The notes: generated by a model not told the origin, from the letters alone. Shown: positions 42,174-51,965, numbered from the stretch's first letter. The stretch: DNA of 64,000 nucleotides from Poriferisodalis sp965237655 (GCF_965237655.1 NZ_CBDEGB010000001.1:558001-622000), one strand, 5' to 3'. Program-made: numbers and translations.

Positions 42174-42776
42174 TTGAGCTGGTCACGCCTACGGTCGCTC
42201 CGCCCAGCGCCGTTGTCAGACTTGGCCACCAAGGACGACCTCACACGCTTCGCCACCAAGGGACACTTCGAAGAGCGCTTCGAGGCGCTCTGCGCCCGTA
42301 TGGACACCAAGTTCGACCGCCTCGCGGACCAGCGCGAGGCCGACATGACCGCGGACCAGATCGCCCGCCTCAACGCCGCCGAGCCAGGCGGCTACATCGT
42401 CGGCGGGATTACGGCGGTCCCCGCCGCCAAGCCGGCGCATCGAGACGGCACCCAGCTCGTCGGGGGAGCCAACCGCTGGGAGACCATCGAGAAGGCAGGC
42501 CAAGTGACCCGCCAGTTCTATGCCGGCACCGACCTTGTCAGCACCGGCGCTGCGCCTCCGCCGACCTTCATGAAGATCGGTGTCCGCACCGACCACACCG
42601 CCGTCTGCTGGGGTGCCCCCGCCGAGGGAATAGACGACCCACACGGGGTAACGGAACCTCCGCCGGGCAAGTTCACAGGGCTGTCTGTGGGCAGCGAGTA
42701 CTCCTGCGCAATTCGGGATGACGGCGCGGTGCTGTGCTGGGGCCGACCAGTGCTCATTCCGAATTGGAACTCCTAG
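42174..42776 (+). pseudogene. Chimeric frame: coiled-coil remnant, CWB2 piece and RCC1-type repeat
   Basis: One open frame joins three unrelated pieces: APAPLSDLATKDDL and ARMDTKFDRLADQREAD from the coiled-coil family (35798-36214), TADQIARL to GGANRWETIEKAGQ from a CWB2 repeat, and HTAVCWGAP, then FTGLSVGSEYSCAIRDDGAVLCWG from an RCC1-like beta-propeller. The first join is a deletion between two copies of GCGAGGCCGAC that are both present in copy A. There is no good start or ribosome binding site, so it is probably debris, although a start near 42174 is possible. Confidence 0.6.
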
Positions 42777-42867
42777 CCACGCCAGCAACTTCGCCGCGCC
42801 CGGCGCAGTAAGCGATGACACGCACTCGGGGGTCCGTTCGCATGGCGCGGTCATACAATCTGCCGGC

Positions 42868-44097
42868 ATGACGCCGGAGGCTGCATCGCCGATTGCACCC
42901 ACCACGCCAAGCGGCTCCGCACCCACCGCAACACCCACGGTCCCCTCCGAGCCCACACCTACCGCACCCGCACAACGCACCCGGTTCGCCTCCGTCGACA
43001 CCTTCCGGGGCGCACTGCTCGTCGGCATGATCTTCACGCCAAGCACTGCCGTTGGCGAACACTTCGCCTTCTTGAGACACGCCGAATGGGTCGGCGTCAC
43101 CCTCAACGACTGGATATTCCCCGCATTCCTCGTCACGAGCGGCCTGAGCCTGTCGTTCCTGCTGCGCAACAGGTCCAACGCCGCCACCTATCGCCGCTTG
43201 ATCCGCCGGCTCCTCCTGCTCGTCTTTCTGGGCATCGCCTACAACGCGTACGGCACCTCGTGGTTCGACATTTCAGAACTGCGCTTCACGGGTGTCCTGC
43301 AGATGATCGGCATCGCCGGCGCCTGCGGAGCGCTCGTCGTGCTCGCCAGCAGAGCGATATTCGGCGAAGACAAGATGTGGCTGATCATCGCGGCGGCTGC
43401 CACGGTCATATTGCTGTACGGCCTCGGCCTCGACCTTTTATCCTGTGATCCCGTCGACCGCTGCAGTCCCTACTTCGACTTCGACTCAGCCGTTCTCAGC
43501 ACGAGCCACGTTTACCGAGCAGGAAATGCCGGATGGGATCCCGAAGGCCTCGTCCTTTCTATGGCCTCCTCGTCATTCGTCCTCTTCGGCTATTCGGCCG
43601 GAATGCTCATACGACGGCACGGCCGCGACGACCCGCAGAGAACTCTCGCCAGCGTCGGCACCCTCGCCGCACTGTGCGTCATCGTCGGACTCGCCGCATC
43701 GCTGTGGTCACCCCCCAACAAGCGCCTGCTGACGCCGTCGTTCGCCCTGCTGGTAGCGGGAACAGCGCTCGCAGTCGTCTGCGTGATCTACCTGCTGGTC
43801 GACGCAGGAAGCGGCAGCAGCGGCCGAGAATCAATCGACCGCCTCAGACGAGCAGCGACATGGCCGATCATCGCGTTCGGCCGCAACGCGATCATCGTGT
43901 ATCTGTTCGAACGCGTCCTGTTGCACGCCGCCAGGTCAGTGCACATCGGCGATCGCTCGATCGAAACCCGCCTGATGGAAGACATCTTGCCGATCGGAGC
44001 ACCCGGCGTTCACATCGCCTACGCAGCCGTCCTCGGACTCGTCATCTACTTGCTCGTGGGAACGATGCATCGCCGCCGGGCGTATCTGGCGCTCTAG
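42868..44097 (+). CDS. Heparan-glucosaminide N-acetyltransferase-like membrane protein (cluster B)
   Basis: 409 residues from ATG 42868, intact. A Pro/Thr/Ala-rich N-terminus of ~40 residues is followed by RFASVDTFRG and about ten membrane segments with HAEWVGVTLNDWIFPAFLVTSG, RFTGVLQMIGIAGACG, WPIIAFGRNAIIVYLFERVLLH and IETRLMEDILPIG. The HAEW His corresponds to the acetylated His in HGSNAT, which carries acetyl from cytoplasmic acetyl-CoA across the membrane to an amino sugar. Two membrane-protein genes and a PIG-L-like lipoprotein follow, as in cluster A. I infer a role in N-acylation of an envelope sugar; substrate unknown. Confidence 0.83.
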   Translation: MTPEAASPIAPTTPSGSAPTATPTVPSEPTPTAPAQRTRFASVDTFRGALLVGMIFTPSTAVGEHFAFLRHAEWVGVTLNDWIFPAFLVTSGLSLSFLLRNRSNAATYRRLIRRLLLLVFLGIAYNAYGTSWFDISELRFTGVLQMIGIAGACGALVVLASRAIFGEDKMWLIIAAAATVILLYGLGLDLLSCDPVDRCSPYFDFDSAVLSTSHVYRAGNAGWDPEGLVLSMASSSFVLFGYSAGMLIRRHGRDDPQRTLASVGTLAALCVIVGLAASLWSPPNKRLLTPSFALLVAGTALAVVCVIYLLVDAGSGSSGRESIDRLRRAATWPIIAFGRNAIIVYLFERVLLHAARSVHIGDRSIETRLMEDILPIGAPGVHIAYAAVLGLVIYLLVGTMHRRRAYLAL

Positions 44098-44170
44098 CGG
44101 TGTCGCAGGGCAGTCGCTCCGCCTCCGAGCTGCCAGGGCGGAGACCCCCCGGCCCAGGCGGCGCCTGACC

Positions 44171-45982
44171 ATGATGAGCCGAAGCAGGCGCCGCCGCAGG
44201 TGGCTGCACCTGGCTGCCCCGGCGCTGCTGGTTGTGCTGCCCCTCGCCGGGCTTGCGCTGCAGTCGAGGGAGCGACTCAACGTCTACCTGAACGCCGATG
44301 CCACCGGCACCAACCCGATTGAGGCGGCACGGCGCGCCTGGCGTCTCACCGGGGACCGACTCGACGAAGGCAGCTTCGGGCCCATCGGGAGCTTTGTGGA
44401 ATCCCTCGTGCACGGCCTTGCGGTCGAAACCGGCGAGGCGCTCAGCCTGGCTCCCCACGCTGTGCTCGGCGCCGTGCGCTTAATCCTGGTGGGTCTCGTC
44501 GCGGTGATGGCCGTCGGGCTCGTCGAGTCGTTGCGGCGCTCAGCGAACCTGCACTCCGACCGTTCGTTCGTTGCGCTGTATCCACTGGCGTTCGCAGCGG
44601 TGCTGGTAGCGAATGGAACCACCGGCGGATTGGTCCAGACTCCTCACACCTCAATCGGTGCCGTGGCGCTCGTCTTGGGTGCGGCGCTGGCAGTCGCCCG
44701 ATACCGAGACATGGCGGTTCGAAACGTCGCCTGGCGCGAGTACATCTTCATGGCAGCGCTGGGGGCGGCCGCAGTTGCGTTCGATGAGCTCGCTTATCTG
44801 ACGCCGTTTGTTGCTGCGGCGTTCATCGCCGCTCGCGCCCTCGCCGCAGGGCTGCCGGCACGCGCAGCGCTGCGCACCGCGGCGTCACGACGGTGGGTGG
44901 CGCTCACCGCCGGGTTCGCGGTGGTCTTCATTCCAGCTCGCTTCGCCGTTGCACGAAGCTGCGCCGCGACCTACGACTGCTCCGACGGCTGGCTGCTCAG
45001 TTGGAGCCCCGACGCCATCAGCGCCGCAGTTGCGCGGGTGGGGTCGGCGCTGCCGCTGGCGGGGTGGCTCTCCAATGCAGACCGCGCCGACGACGCCGGT
45101 CTCGATCTCGGATTCGCAGCGGTGCTTGCCAACTCGATGCTCGTGCTGTCACTTCTGGCGTTGCTCGCAATCACGGTGGCAGCCGCTCGGCGTGAACTCC
45201 GCAACAACCCCTCGACTGACGAAACCGCCGACACCGCGGACTCCGCAGACACCAGCGACCCCGACAACCTCTCACCCCTGCCGACGAACAACCATCACGC
45301 ACTCCGCCGGCTCCGGCTCGTACTGGCCCTCGGCGGGTTCGGTGCGGCAGTCGCAGGTGCCGCAGCCTTGTACGCAGGCTTGTCGTGGCGGGTGCAGCAG
45401 CTCCCGTTCGGCCACGCTGTCAGGCAGGGCTGGCGCGACACGCTGCTGACACAGATCGGCTGGTCGCTGGTCGCCGCCGCCGCCCTAGCTGCCCTCGATC
45501 TTGCCCTGCGGCACCGCCGGCACCATCGGCAACGCCCTCAACGTCAGATGGCAGCGCTCGCGACGTTCGCCGCTGCGCTCCCCCTCGCCGCAGCCGCAGC
45601 CCTCACGCTGGTCGCGAATTGGCAGACCGCTCAGATCGACCGGTATGACTCCGCTGCTTCGGTGACCAGCCTGATCTCGGCGTCCACGGTCAACATGGGC
45701 GACGCAGACAGCCCCGCGGGTATCGCTGAGCTGAACGATTGGCCGGTCCGTACCGATGTTGTCGACTACACGGCACCCCCCAATGCAATTCGCTGTTTGC
45801 TGCTCAACGCCTCTGACGGCACCGGGCCAGCCCAGCCAGTGCCCGACGCCACCGAACAACTCAGAGCCGCGCTCAACCGGCTCATGGCCGAACGCGTCGG
45901 TACGCCCTATTGCGACCCGCCCCCGACAACCACGCCCGATGACGGCACACCCAGCGGTGATGTGGAACCGGACGCCTCGTGA
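44171..45982 (+). CDS. Large polytopic membrane protein, family I (cluster B)
   Basis: 603 residues; a second ATG at 44174 could also serve as start. Arg-rich start, first membrane segment (LLVVLPLAGLAL), GPIGSFVESLVHG motif, DELAYLTPFVAAAF, VVFIPARFAVARSCA, then the C-terminal domain with the Cys pair (AIRCLL, GTPYCD). Close relative of 2057-3874 along its whole length. Stop overlaps the next start by four bases. Function unknown; the repeated coupling with the family II gene and the acyltransferase points to a shared envelope pathway. Confidence 0.8.
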   Translation: MMSRSRRRRRWLHLAAPALLVVLPLAGLALQSRERLNVYLNADATGTNPIEAARRAWRLTGDRLDEGSFGPIGSFVESLVHGLAVETGEALSLAPHAVLGAVRLILVGLVAVMAVGLVESLRRSANLHSDRSFVALYPLAFAAVLVANGTTGGLVQTPHTSIGAVALVLGAALAVARYRDMAVRNVAWREYIFMAALGAAAVAFDELAYLTPFVAAAFIAARALAAGLPARAALRTAASRRWVALTAGFAVVFIPARFAVARSCAATYDCSDGWLLSWSPDAISAAVARVGSALPLAGWLSNADRADDAGLDLGFAAVLANSMLVLSLLALLAITVAAARRELRNNPSTDETADTADSADTSDPDNLSPLPTNNHHALRRLRLVLALGGFGAAVAGAAALYAGLSWRVQQLPFGHAVRQGWRDTLLTQIGWSLVAAAALAALDLALRHRRHHRQRPQRQMAALATFAAALPLAAAAALTLVANWQTAQIDRYDSAASVTSLISASTVNMGDADSPAGIAELNDWPVRTDVVDYTAPPNAIRCLLLNASDGTGPAQPVPDATEQLRAALNRLMAERVGTPYCDPPPTTTPDDGTPSGDVEPDAS

Positions 45983-47667
45983 ACGCCCCCGCGACGACCC
46001 GCCGCAACGCCGCAACCGCCCGCAAGCACCGCGCCTGGCCCTTCACGGCCGGCCCGGCGATCCTGGTGGTGCTTCCCCTGCTCGGCATGTCGCTCAAGTC
46101 CGACGAGCGTCTCCACCTCTTCCAGCAGGTTTATTTCACCGACGTCAACCTCTTCGGCATCGGGCGCTACGTCGAGGAGCGCCTCGTCAACTTCCTGAAC
46201 ATCGGCAATTTCCGGCCGATCGGGCGCTTCACCGAAGTGCTGGTCCACGGCGTCGTCTTCGAAGCCGCTGAAGCGACCGGCCTCACCCCCCACGTCCTGG
46301 TGGGCGTCGTACGTGTCGCTGTCGTGGCCTTGCTGGCAGTGCTTGCGGCGAAGATGGTCCAAGCGCTGGCCCGCTCGGCAGGCGTGGACGCCGACCGGTC
46401 GCTGGTTGGCCTGTACCCGCTGGCGATGGGTGCGGTGATCGTGGCGAACGGGATCATCGGCGGGCTGGCGCAATTCCCGCACACGTTCATCGGCGCTGTC
46501 GTACTGATCTTGGCGGCGACGCTTGCCATCATCCGAGACCGAGACCTCCACCCCCGGCCGATGCGCAAACGGGAATACGCCTCCATGGCCCTGTTCGGCG
46601 CCGTTCTGGTCATGTTCTATGACGTCGCCTACCTCGCACCACTGGTGGCTGGCGCTTTCCTCATCGCCCGGGTGGCCGTCGCCAGGGTCGCCCTTCGAGC
46701 AGCCCTGGCCACCGCAGCGGTTCGCCGTTGGGCGGCGTTCAGCGCCGGGTTCGCCGCGGTGTTCATTCCGGTCCGCATCGACATTGCCCGGCGCTGCGCG
46801 CGGGACGCCTGCTACACCGCCTCGGATCTCAGCATCTCGCCTGAGGCGTTCGAGACGGCCCTGCCTCGGCTGGCGACCGGGCTGCCTCCCGTCGGTTGGG
46901 ACTACAACGCCGATCTGGCCCGCTTGTTCGCCGTCGATGCCGGGCTGGCCGATCTGGCGACGAATGCCGTGCTCGCCGTCATGCTGGCCGGAATCGTGGC
47001 CATGGCCGTCGCAGCAGCGGCCAGGGGCTGGCGATCAGACCGAGCAGGCACCGCCGAGACCGCCGCCACCGCCGCCACCGCCGGCACCGCCGCCACGGAC
47101 GCCGCCGCCACAACCGCCACGCCGCCCCGCAACGCGCATGTCCGCCTCGCCATCGCCCTGGCGGGGCTCGGCGCCTTCATGGCGATCCTCTCTGCTTCGC
47201 TTGCTGGGCTGTCGGCATCGATGCAGCAGCGCAATCTCCCGATGGGCGAAGCGTGGCGGGAGGCACAACTGGCACAGCTTGCCTGGTCGCTGATCATCGC
47301 CGGCGGCCTAGCGGCGCTCGACCTCGCCGCCCGGTCGGAGGGAGCTCGCCGTGCTCTGCGGGCAGCCGTGGCAGCAGTGCTGGCGGTGGGTCTGATGTTC
47401 ACGTTCCTGGCCAACTGGCGCTTCGCCGAAGTGGATCGCCGCGACCCCACCGCAGCCGTCACCAGCCTGATCGCTGTCTCCACGATCCACCTCGACAACA
47501 GCGAAACCGGCGACACCATCCGCTGCTTGCTCATCAACGGCTATGTGCAGGTGACCCCTGAGAAGGTGTGGATCACCGGCTGGCGCTTGCGCAACGATCT
47601 CGACCGCTTCATGGGCGAGCGCCACGGCTTGCCCTACTGCTATCCGTCCACCGTGGACAACCCGTAG
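45979..47667 (+). CDS. Large polytopic membrane protein, family II (cluster B)
   Basis: 562 residues starting in the previous stop (GTGA). Shares SLKSDERLHLFQQVYFTDVN, NIGNFRPIGRFTEVLVHG, HTFIGAVVLI, YDVAYLAPLVAG and the Cys pair (TIRCLL, GLPYCY) with 3871-5532. The linker near residues 355-380 is a low-complexity Ala/Thr run (about 47046-47125) that is the most variable part of the family. It ends 57 bases before the convergent PIG-L-like gene. Confidence 0.8.
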   Translation: MNAPATTRRNAATARKHRAWPFTAGPAILVVLPLLGMSLKSDERLHLFQQVYFTDVNLFGIGRYVEERLVNFLNIGNFRPIGRFTEVLVHGVVFEAAEATGLTPHVLVGVVRVAVVALLAVLAAKMVQALARSAGVDADRSLVGLYPLAMGAVIVANGIIGGLAQFPHTFIGAVVLILAATLAIIRDRDLHPRPMRKREYASMALFGAVLVMFYDVAYLAPLVAGAFLIARVAVARVALRAALATAAVRRWAAFSAGFAAVFIPVRIDIARRCARDACYTASDLSISPEAFETALPRLATGLPPVGWDYNADLARLFAVDAGLADLATNAVLAVMLAGIVAMAVAAAARGWRSDRAGTAETAATAATAGTAATDAAATTATPPRNAHVRLAIALAGLGAFMAILSASLAGLSASMQQRNLPMGEAWREAQLAQLAWSLIIAGGLAALDLAARSEGARRALRAAVAAVLAVGLMFTFLANWRFAEVDRRDPTAAVTSLIAVSTIHLDNSETGDTIRCLLINGYVQVTPEKVWITGWRLRNDLDRFMGERHGLPYCYPSTVDNP

Positions 47668-47724
47668 CGCAGACCAGTCGGTTCGAAAGCACCCCAGGCG
47701 GCCTCAAGCAGCCTGCAAGCGCAC

Positions 47725-48699
47725 CTACTCGAACCGGATCCAGAAGTGCTGGTTGCGGTGGAACTCGATGTCCTGCCCTTCGTATGCACCGGGCCAGTAG
47801 CCCGGTTCGCCGCCCAGCATCCAGCCGTAGTGGACCGGGTGCGCACCGATGCGTGTCGTCCGAGACGCCTCGAACGCCTCGTGGAAGCGGTCATAGGACA
47901 CCTGTTGCGACCGAGACACCGCAGGGTCGAACCTGCAGGTCGGCACCGCCTGGTACCCCATGTCAAAGTCGGTGTGCCACAACGCGTCACGAATCGCGAG
48001 ATGGTCCGAATGGGCATAGTCGGAGCATCCCGAGTAGGTGCCGTTCCAGTAGCTCGCTCCGATCAGGTTGTGGTTCTCGAGCGAATCGTTGATGCCAAGC
48101 GACCGCCGGTTGTCGCGCACTGTCGTGACGGCCCATACCACCTCGTCCAGTGTGAGGTCGCCGTCACCGAGGTTGAACCACACCACGGCACCCATCGGCG
48201 ATGTCCACACTTCGGCAGTGAGATCGGGCACGCAGGCTCCGTTGTCGTCGGCGTCGTCGTAGCGGCAGATCTCCGTGCCCAGCGTGTCGAAGGGGCCCTT
48301 CACCCCTTCGTAGGTGTACGACGAGGGCAGTCCGCTGTCCCCGGCGGCCATGTGCTCCATGAAGCCGAAGAACGAGTTCTTGCGGGCAGATTCGCACGAC
48401 GGCGTCCACTTGCCGGCGGGCCACGGGTCGGGCGCGATCTCCCCGGTTCCCTCGTCGTAGCCCGGAGAGCCGCAATAGAAGGTCTGCTCGCCCCTGGTCG
48501 CCATGATGAAGACCTTGTAGTTGCCGGTCGTGTCCTCGATCAGCGACCAGGCCTGCATCTCGTCATCAGGGTGGGGGACCACGATGTAGCTCATCTGGTT
48601 CGAATCGCCCGCGTCCGCGAACACGATAAACCACACGGCCACGGCCGCTACCACGGCCACCGCGAGCAAGATCAACGCACCGGCTAGCGATCGCTTCAC
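47725..48699 (-). CDS. PIG-L/LmbE-like de-N-acetylase family exported protein (cluster B)
   Basis: 324 residues from GTG 48699 with GGGAG upstream, the same spacing as the cluster A gene. The N-terminus is a membrane segment (GALILLAVAVVAAVAVWFIVF) without a lipobox, so unlike the cluster A protein this one is probably held by its helix rather than by lipid. VVVPHPDDEMQAW gives the metal site; YAHSDHLAI may give another ligand. Cys residues and most of the sequence are conserved with 5529-6482. Chemistry expected for the family is removal of acetyl from an amino sugar, which would oppose or edit the acetyltransferase-like gene of the same cluster. Confidence 0.82.
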   Translation of the reverse strand: MKRSLAGALILLAVAVVAAVAVWFIVFADAGDSNQMSYIVVPHPDDEMQAWSLIEDTTGNYKVFIMATRGEQTFYCGSPGYDEGTGEIAPDPWPAGKWTPSCESARKNSFFGFMEHMAAGDSGLPSSYTYEGVKGPFDTLGTEICRYDDADDNGACVPDLTAEVWTSPMGAVVWFNLGDGDLTLDEVVWAVTTVRDNRRSLGINDSLENHNLIGASYWNGTYSGCSDYAHSDHLAIRDALWHTDFDMGYQAVPTCRFDPAVSRSQQVSYDRFHEAFEASRTTRIGAHPVHYGWMLGGEPGYWPGAYEGQDIEFHRNQHFWIRFE

Positions 48700-49051
48700 C
48701 AGAGCTCCCGTGCTGGTCGGCTTGCGAGGAGCCCCCACGGTAGGCCCAGCGCGCCCCCAGTGCCTTGCCGGCACAAGAAAAGTGCCCAGTCAGCGCTTTT
48801 GGCACTCAAAGAATGCCCTGCAGGCGCTTGAGAACGCGCCACACGGCACCCCTGCGGTCGCCTAGGCTCACATCAAGCGTGTGCAGGAGGATCCAGCATT
48901 GCGCAGTCGGGAGTGACCCCGTACCCTTGCGAGTTGCCGTGTCACAGAGCGCGCTCTGCCGCGGTTCTCTATATGAGGCGGGAGATGGGTGCCATGGGCC
49001 CCCGTGCCCGGCACCAACATCCATGAATTCCCAATCAGGAGGCAAGGAATC
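48700..49051. other. Intergenic region with an interspersed repeat and the CWB2 promoter
   Basis: No gene supported. It holds the repeat at 48805-48865 and, near its right end, the ribosome binding site AGGAGG (49037-49042) of the first CWB2 gene. Confidence 0.45.
48805..48865. repeat. 61-bp interspersed repeat, second copy
   Basis: Matches 39388-39448 at 46 of 61 positions without gaps. The last 17 bases are identical in both. It stands 105 bases from the divergent PIG-L-like start. Confidence 0.6.
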
Positions 49052-51868
49052 TTGATTACCCGAACGAAGCGGCGGAGCAGGCGCTCACTCGCAGCGATCT
49101 TGGCAGCGATGCTCGTGGCATCGGTGCTAGCGGTCGTAGCAGGGGCACCGGCTCAAGCCGCAAACACGTCCAACGAGCACATGATCGATACGAACGACGA
49201 CGGCAAGGTCGACTCGCGCGAATTTGCCGGCGCTGATCGTTACGACACTGCGCTCAAGTTGGCGAACAACTACGCCGGGGGCGACCTGGGCTTGGTGTCA
49301 ACAGTGATCATCGCTTCGGGCGAGACGCTGATTGACGCGGTGACCTCGGCCGGCCTGTCTGGTTACAAGGACGCACCGGTACTGCTCACCCGCTCCACGG
49401 GTATCTCCCGCGGTGTTGCCAACTTCATCGAGGACCACGGCGTCGGCCGGGTCGTCGTGGTTGGCGGCGCAGCGTCGATTCCCGATGAAGTGCTTGAAGA
49501 GATCGAAGGCCTTGAGTCTGAGCCGACGGTGGACCGCATCGCGGGCGCCGACCGGGCCGCTACTGCTGCTGAAGTCGCTTCCGAGCTTGGTGGCGACGCC
49601 ACCTGGTGCGGAACCGACGAGAGCGTTGCAGTTGTCGTGAATGGCAGCGATATGCCCGCGGTCGATGCAATTGCAGTTGGCCCGCTGGCGTACGCACTTG
49701 AGTTGCCTGTGCTGCTCACCGATGCCGACGCGCTGCCCGACGCGACTGCCGACTTCCTGATGGATGAGAACATCGAGCGTGTCGTGATCGTGGGCGGCAT
49801 GGGTGCCGTCTCCGCCGACGTTGACGACGAGCTTTACGAGATTGGCGTTGACGCCGTTCAGCGGATCGCCGGTGACTCAGCAGCTGGCACCTCAGTTAAG
49901 CTTGCCAAGCTGATGCTGGGCGACTGCGCTGATGATGTCGGCGCGTCATCCTCAATGGTGGCGCTTGTCAACCGCATGGCGACCGCCGATGGCGTCGCTT
50001 CTGCACCAGTGCTCGGCAAGGGCATCAAGACGTCTGGTCCGATTCCGGTCCTGCTCGTTGGCGATGAACTGCCGGCGGCAATCCGCGACTACCTCGCCGG
50101 CACGGCTGATGAGGTTGACGACGCCAAGACCAACTTGACGATCGTTGCAATCGGCGGCACTGCCGTGGTGAGCGAGGCCGTCATGGAGGCCGCACTCGAT
50201 GCCGCTGCATCGGGTCCTGAGCTGACAGTGGCACTCGATGCTGATGCCGGAGGCACAACCTTCACGGCGACGTTCAGTGACGGTCTCGACGACGACGACC
50301 AGACAGAATTCGAGGAGCGACTCAAGGACCTGTTCTATGTGAACGGCGCACCAGCGTCGATCGACGAGGACGACTCGACTGTCGACCCGGCCATCGTCGG
50401 GATCAGCACGGCTGAATCCACGGTGGCGGCAGACGCTACGTGCGGCTCTGCTGAAGTGGTGACGATCACCTTGACGCACGCGCTGAAGCCAGGCGATGAC
50501 ATTGAGGTCCGACCCACGTCGACCGAATTCGGTGCCGGTGGCGACAAGCGAACTGTCCAAGCGGCATCGTTCACGGTGCCTGCCCCTGACAGGGATACCG
50601 CCGGCCCGGCCGTCGAGATCCGCGCTGTCCTGGGTGAGAGCGACGTCATCTTGATCACTAACGAGCCCGCGACCGTCAAAGTGCCGGCAGGGGCGACAGA
50701 TACGGAGGAAGATGCGACAGGTGTGTCGGTCATCTCCAAGCGACGCGCGAAGATTACGACCGAGACCGACGCATCCGGCACTGCTGGTATGCGCCTAGTC
50801 GTCAGCTTGACGCTCGAAGAGGCCTTCGACCTGAATGATGATGATGACACGACTGACACCGGTGAGGCTGCCGGTTCCGCATACGCCCTAGGGCTTGGTG
50901 ACATCGTGGTGCTGGCGGCAGGTGCCGTTCAGGACGACGAAGATCAGCCAAACGGCAGCCGTGCCACTCGTGCGTCGGTGGGCAACACCACGAAGAACTT
51001 CAAGGTGTCGTCCATCAAGATCGGTTCCGTCGATCCGAACGTAGACGACGATCCCGCTACCAAGAAGGTGCCGAGAGTCGCGTTCGCAGACACGAACGAA
51101 GATGGTGTAGTCGGCGTAGACGAGACGGTCTTCAGCCGGAACGCCAGTGTTGAGTTGGTCTCGGGCGTGAAGATCTCGGCTAGCTGGAGCGGTGGCGCCT
51201 CGGGTGCCGCAGGCAACGGTTGGAGCGTCACAGTCGACTCGTCCTCGGGACGTACGACTGATGATCCAGACACCGACGCGGAGATCGACGTCAGTGTCAA
51301 CTCCCGCAACCAGATCATCCGCATCCGTTACATGGACGGTACGCCGACGATTGGTGAGCTCGCTGCAGCGCTGAACGGCTCGAGCAGCTTCGCTGACCGC
51401 TTCTCAGCGTCGCCCACTGAGGGCTGCGGAGTAGCCGATGACGACATCAGCGAAGGTGAGGGAACCCTCGAGCTGGCAGGCGGCAAGAGTTCGGTTGGCT
51501 TCACAGTCGACTTCAACAACTACGTGAAGGAGTTGGCTGAGAATGGTGACACTCTGCGGGACACGGTCCTTGCGGCACTCATCAAGGATTACGACGACTC
51601 AGGCACCGAGAATCTCGGCTTCGTCGGTCCGAATCGCCAGGTGTACTTCCGCTGGACAACCGACAACGCTGCGATGATCCCCGGATCCCGCACTGGCCCG
51701 GGCCGTGGCGTGGTAGAGGTTCCTGCAGCGGTCGCTACGAGCTACCAGGACAACATCGATGGTGACGGTGACGATCAAACCACTGTTACTGAAGATGACC
51801 CGGACGAGAGCATGAGCGCCGCGAGCGAGCATCGCGTTTCGTCCAGTCGGAGCATCCCAGTCAGGTAG
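49052..51868 (+). CDS. CWB2-repeat surface protein 1
   Basis: 938 residues from TTG 49052, selected because AGGAGG lies nine bases upstream and a clean signal peptide follows (SLAAILAAMLVASVLAVV, cleavage after AQA). A short acidic segment (DTNDDGKVDSREF) leads into three cell-wall-binding repeats (PF04122 type): FAGADRYDTALKLA with VVVVGGAASIP, IAGADRAATAAEVA with VVIVGGMGAVS, and IAGDSAAGTSVKLA with VVAIGGTAVVS, to about residue 395. The rest (~400-925) is a series of Ig-like strands rich in Asp, similar to SwmB-type domains (VALDADAGGTTFTATFSDGL). Expected to sit on the wall outside the cell, held without covalent link. First of a tandem family; the next gene is its broken paralogue. A strong hairpin follows. 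Confidence 0.85.
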   Translation: MITRTKRRSRRSLAAILAAMLVASVLAVVAGAPAQAANTSNEHMIDTNDDGKVDSREFAGADRYDTALKLANNYAGGDLGLVSTVIIASGETLIDAVTSAGLSGYKDAPVLLTRSTGISRGVANFIEDHGVGRVVVVGGAASIPDEVLEEIEGLESEPTVDRIAGADRAATAAEVASELGGDATWCGTDESVAVVVNGSDMPAVDAIAVGPLAYALELPVLLTDADALPDATADFLMDENIERVVIVGGMGAVSADVDDELYEIGVDAVQRIAGDSAAGTSVKLAKLMLGDCADDVGASSSMVALVNRMATADGVASAPVLGKGIKTSGPIPVLLVGDELPAAIRDYLAGTADEVDDAKTNLTIVAIGGTAVVSEAVMEAALDAAASGPELTVALDADAGGTTFTATFSDGLDDDDQTEFEERLKDLFYVNGAPASIDEDDSTVDPAIVGISTAESTVAADATCGSAEVVTITLTHALKPGDDIEVRPTSTEFGAGGDKRTVQAASFTVPAPDRDTAGPAVEIRAVLGESDVILITNEPATVKVPAGATDTEEDATGVSVISKRRAKITTETDASGTAGMRLVVSLTLEEAFDLNDDDDTTDTGEAAGSAYALGLGDIVVLAAGAVQDDEDQPNGSRATRASVGNTTKNFKVSSIKIGSVDPNVDDDPATKKVPRVAFADTNEDGVVGVDETVFSRNASVELVSGVKISASWSGGASGAAGNGWSVTVDSSSGRTTDDPDTDAEIDVSVNSRNQIIRIRYMDGTPTIGELAAALNGSSSFADRFSASPTEGCGVADDDISEGEGTLELAGGKSSVGFTVDFNNYVKELAENGDTLRDTVLAALIKDYDDSGTENLGFVGPNRQVYFRWTTDNAAMIPGSRTGPGRGVVEVPAAVATSYQDNIDGDGDDQTTVTEDDPDESMSAASEHRVSSSRSIPVR

Positions 51869-51933
51869 TACGTCTGACATACAGGACACCTCGCCGGAGG
51901 GCATCAGCTCTCTGACAGGGTGAACAGCCTGAG

Positions 51934-51965
51934 AAGGGCCCCGGGGCAATCGCCCCGGGGCCCTT
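51934..51965 (+). terminator. Strong hairpin after CWB2 protein 1
   Basis: A perfect 14-bp stem (AAGGGCCCCGGGGC and its complement) with a four-base loop, followed by CGCGTTTCG. Very stable; only a weak T-run follows. It lies 66 bases past the stop codon. Confidence 0.75.

Larger units (their letters stand above)
39444..42502. repeat. Segmental duplication, copy B (pairs with 32986-36434)
   Basis: Direct copy carrying the IS982 remnant, the protein fragment, AlkB-like and lectin-transpeptidase genes, and a reduced remnant of the coiled-coil gene fused to the CWB2 piece. About 390 bases shorter than copy A through four clean deletions. Confidence 0.9.

Noticed and set aside
47670..47724. GGTTCGAAA resembling a tRNA T-loop
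   Set aside because: No acceptor or anticodon stems can be paired around it. No tRNA or rRNA gene was recognised in the window.
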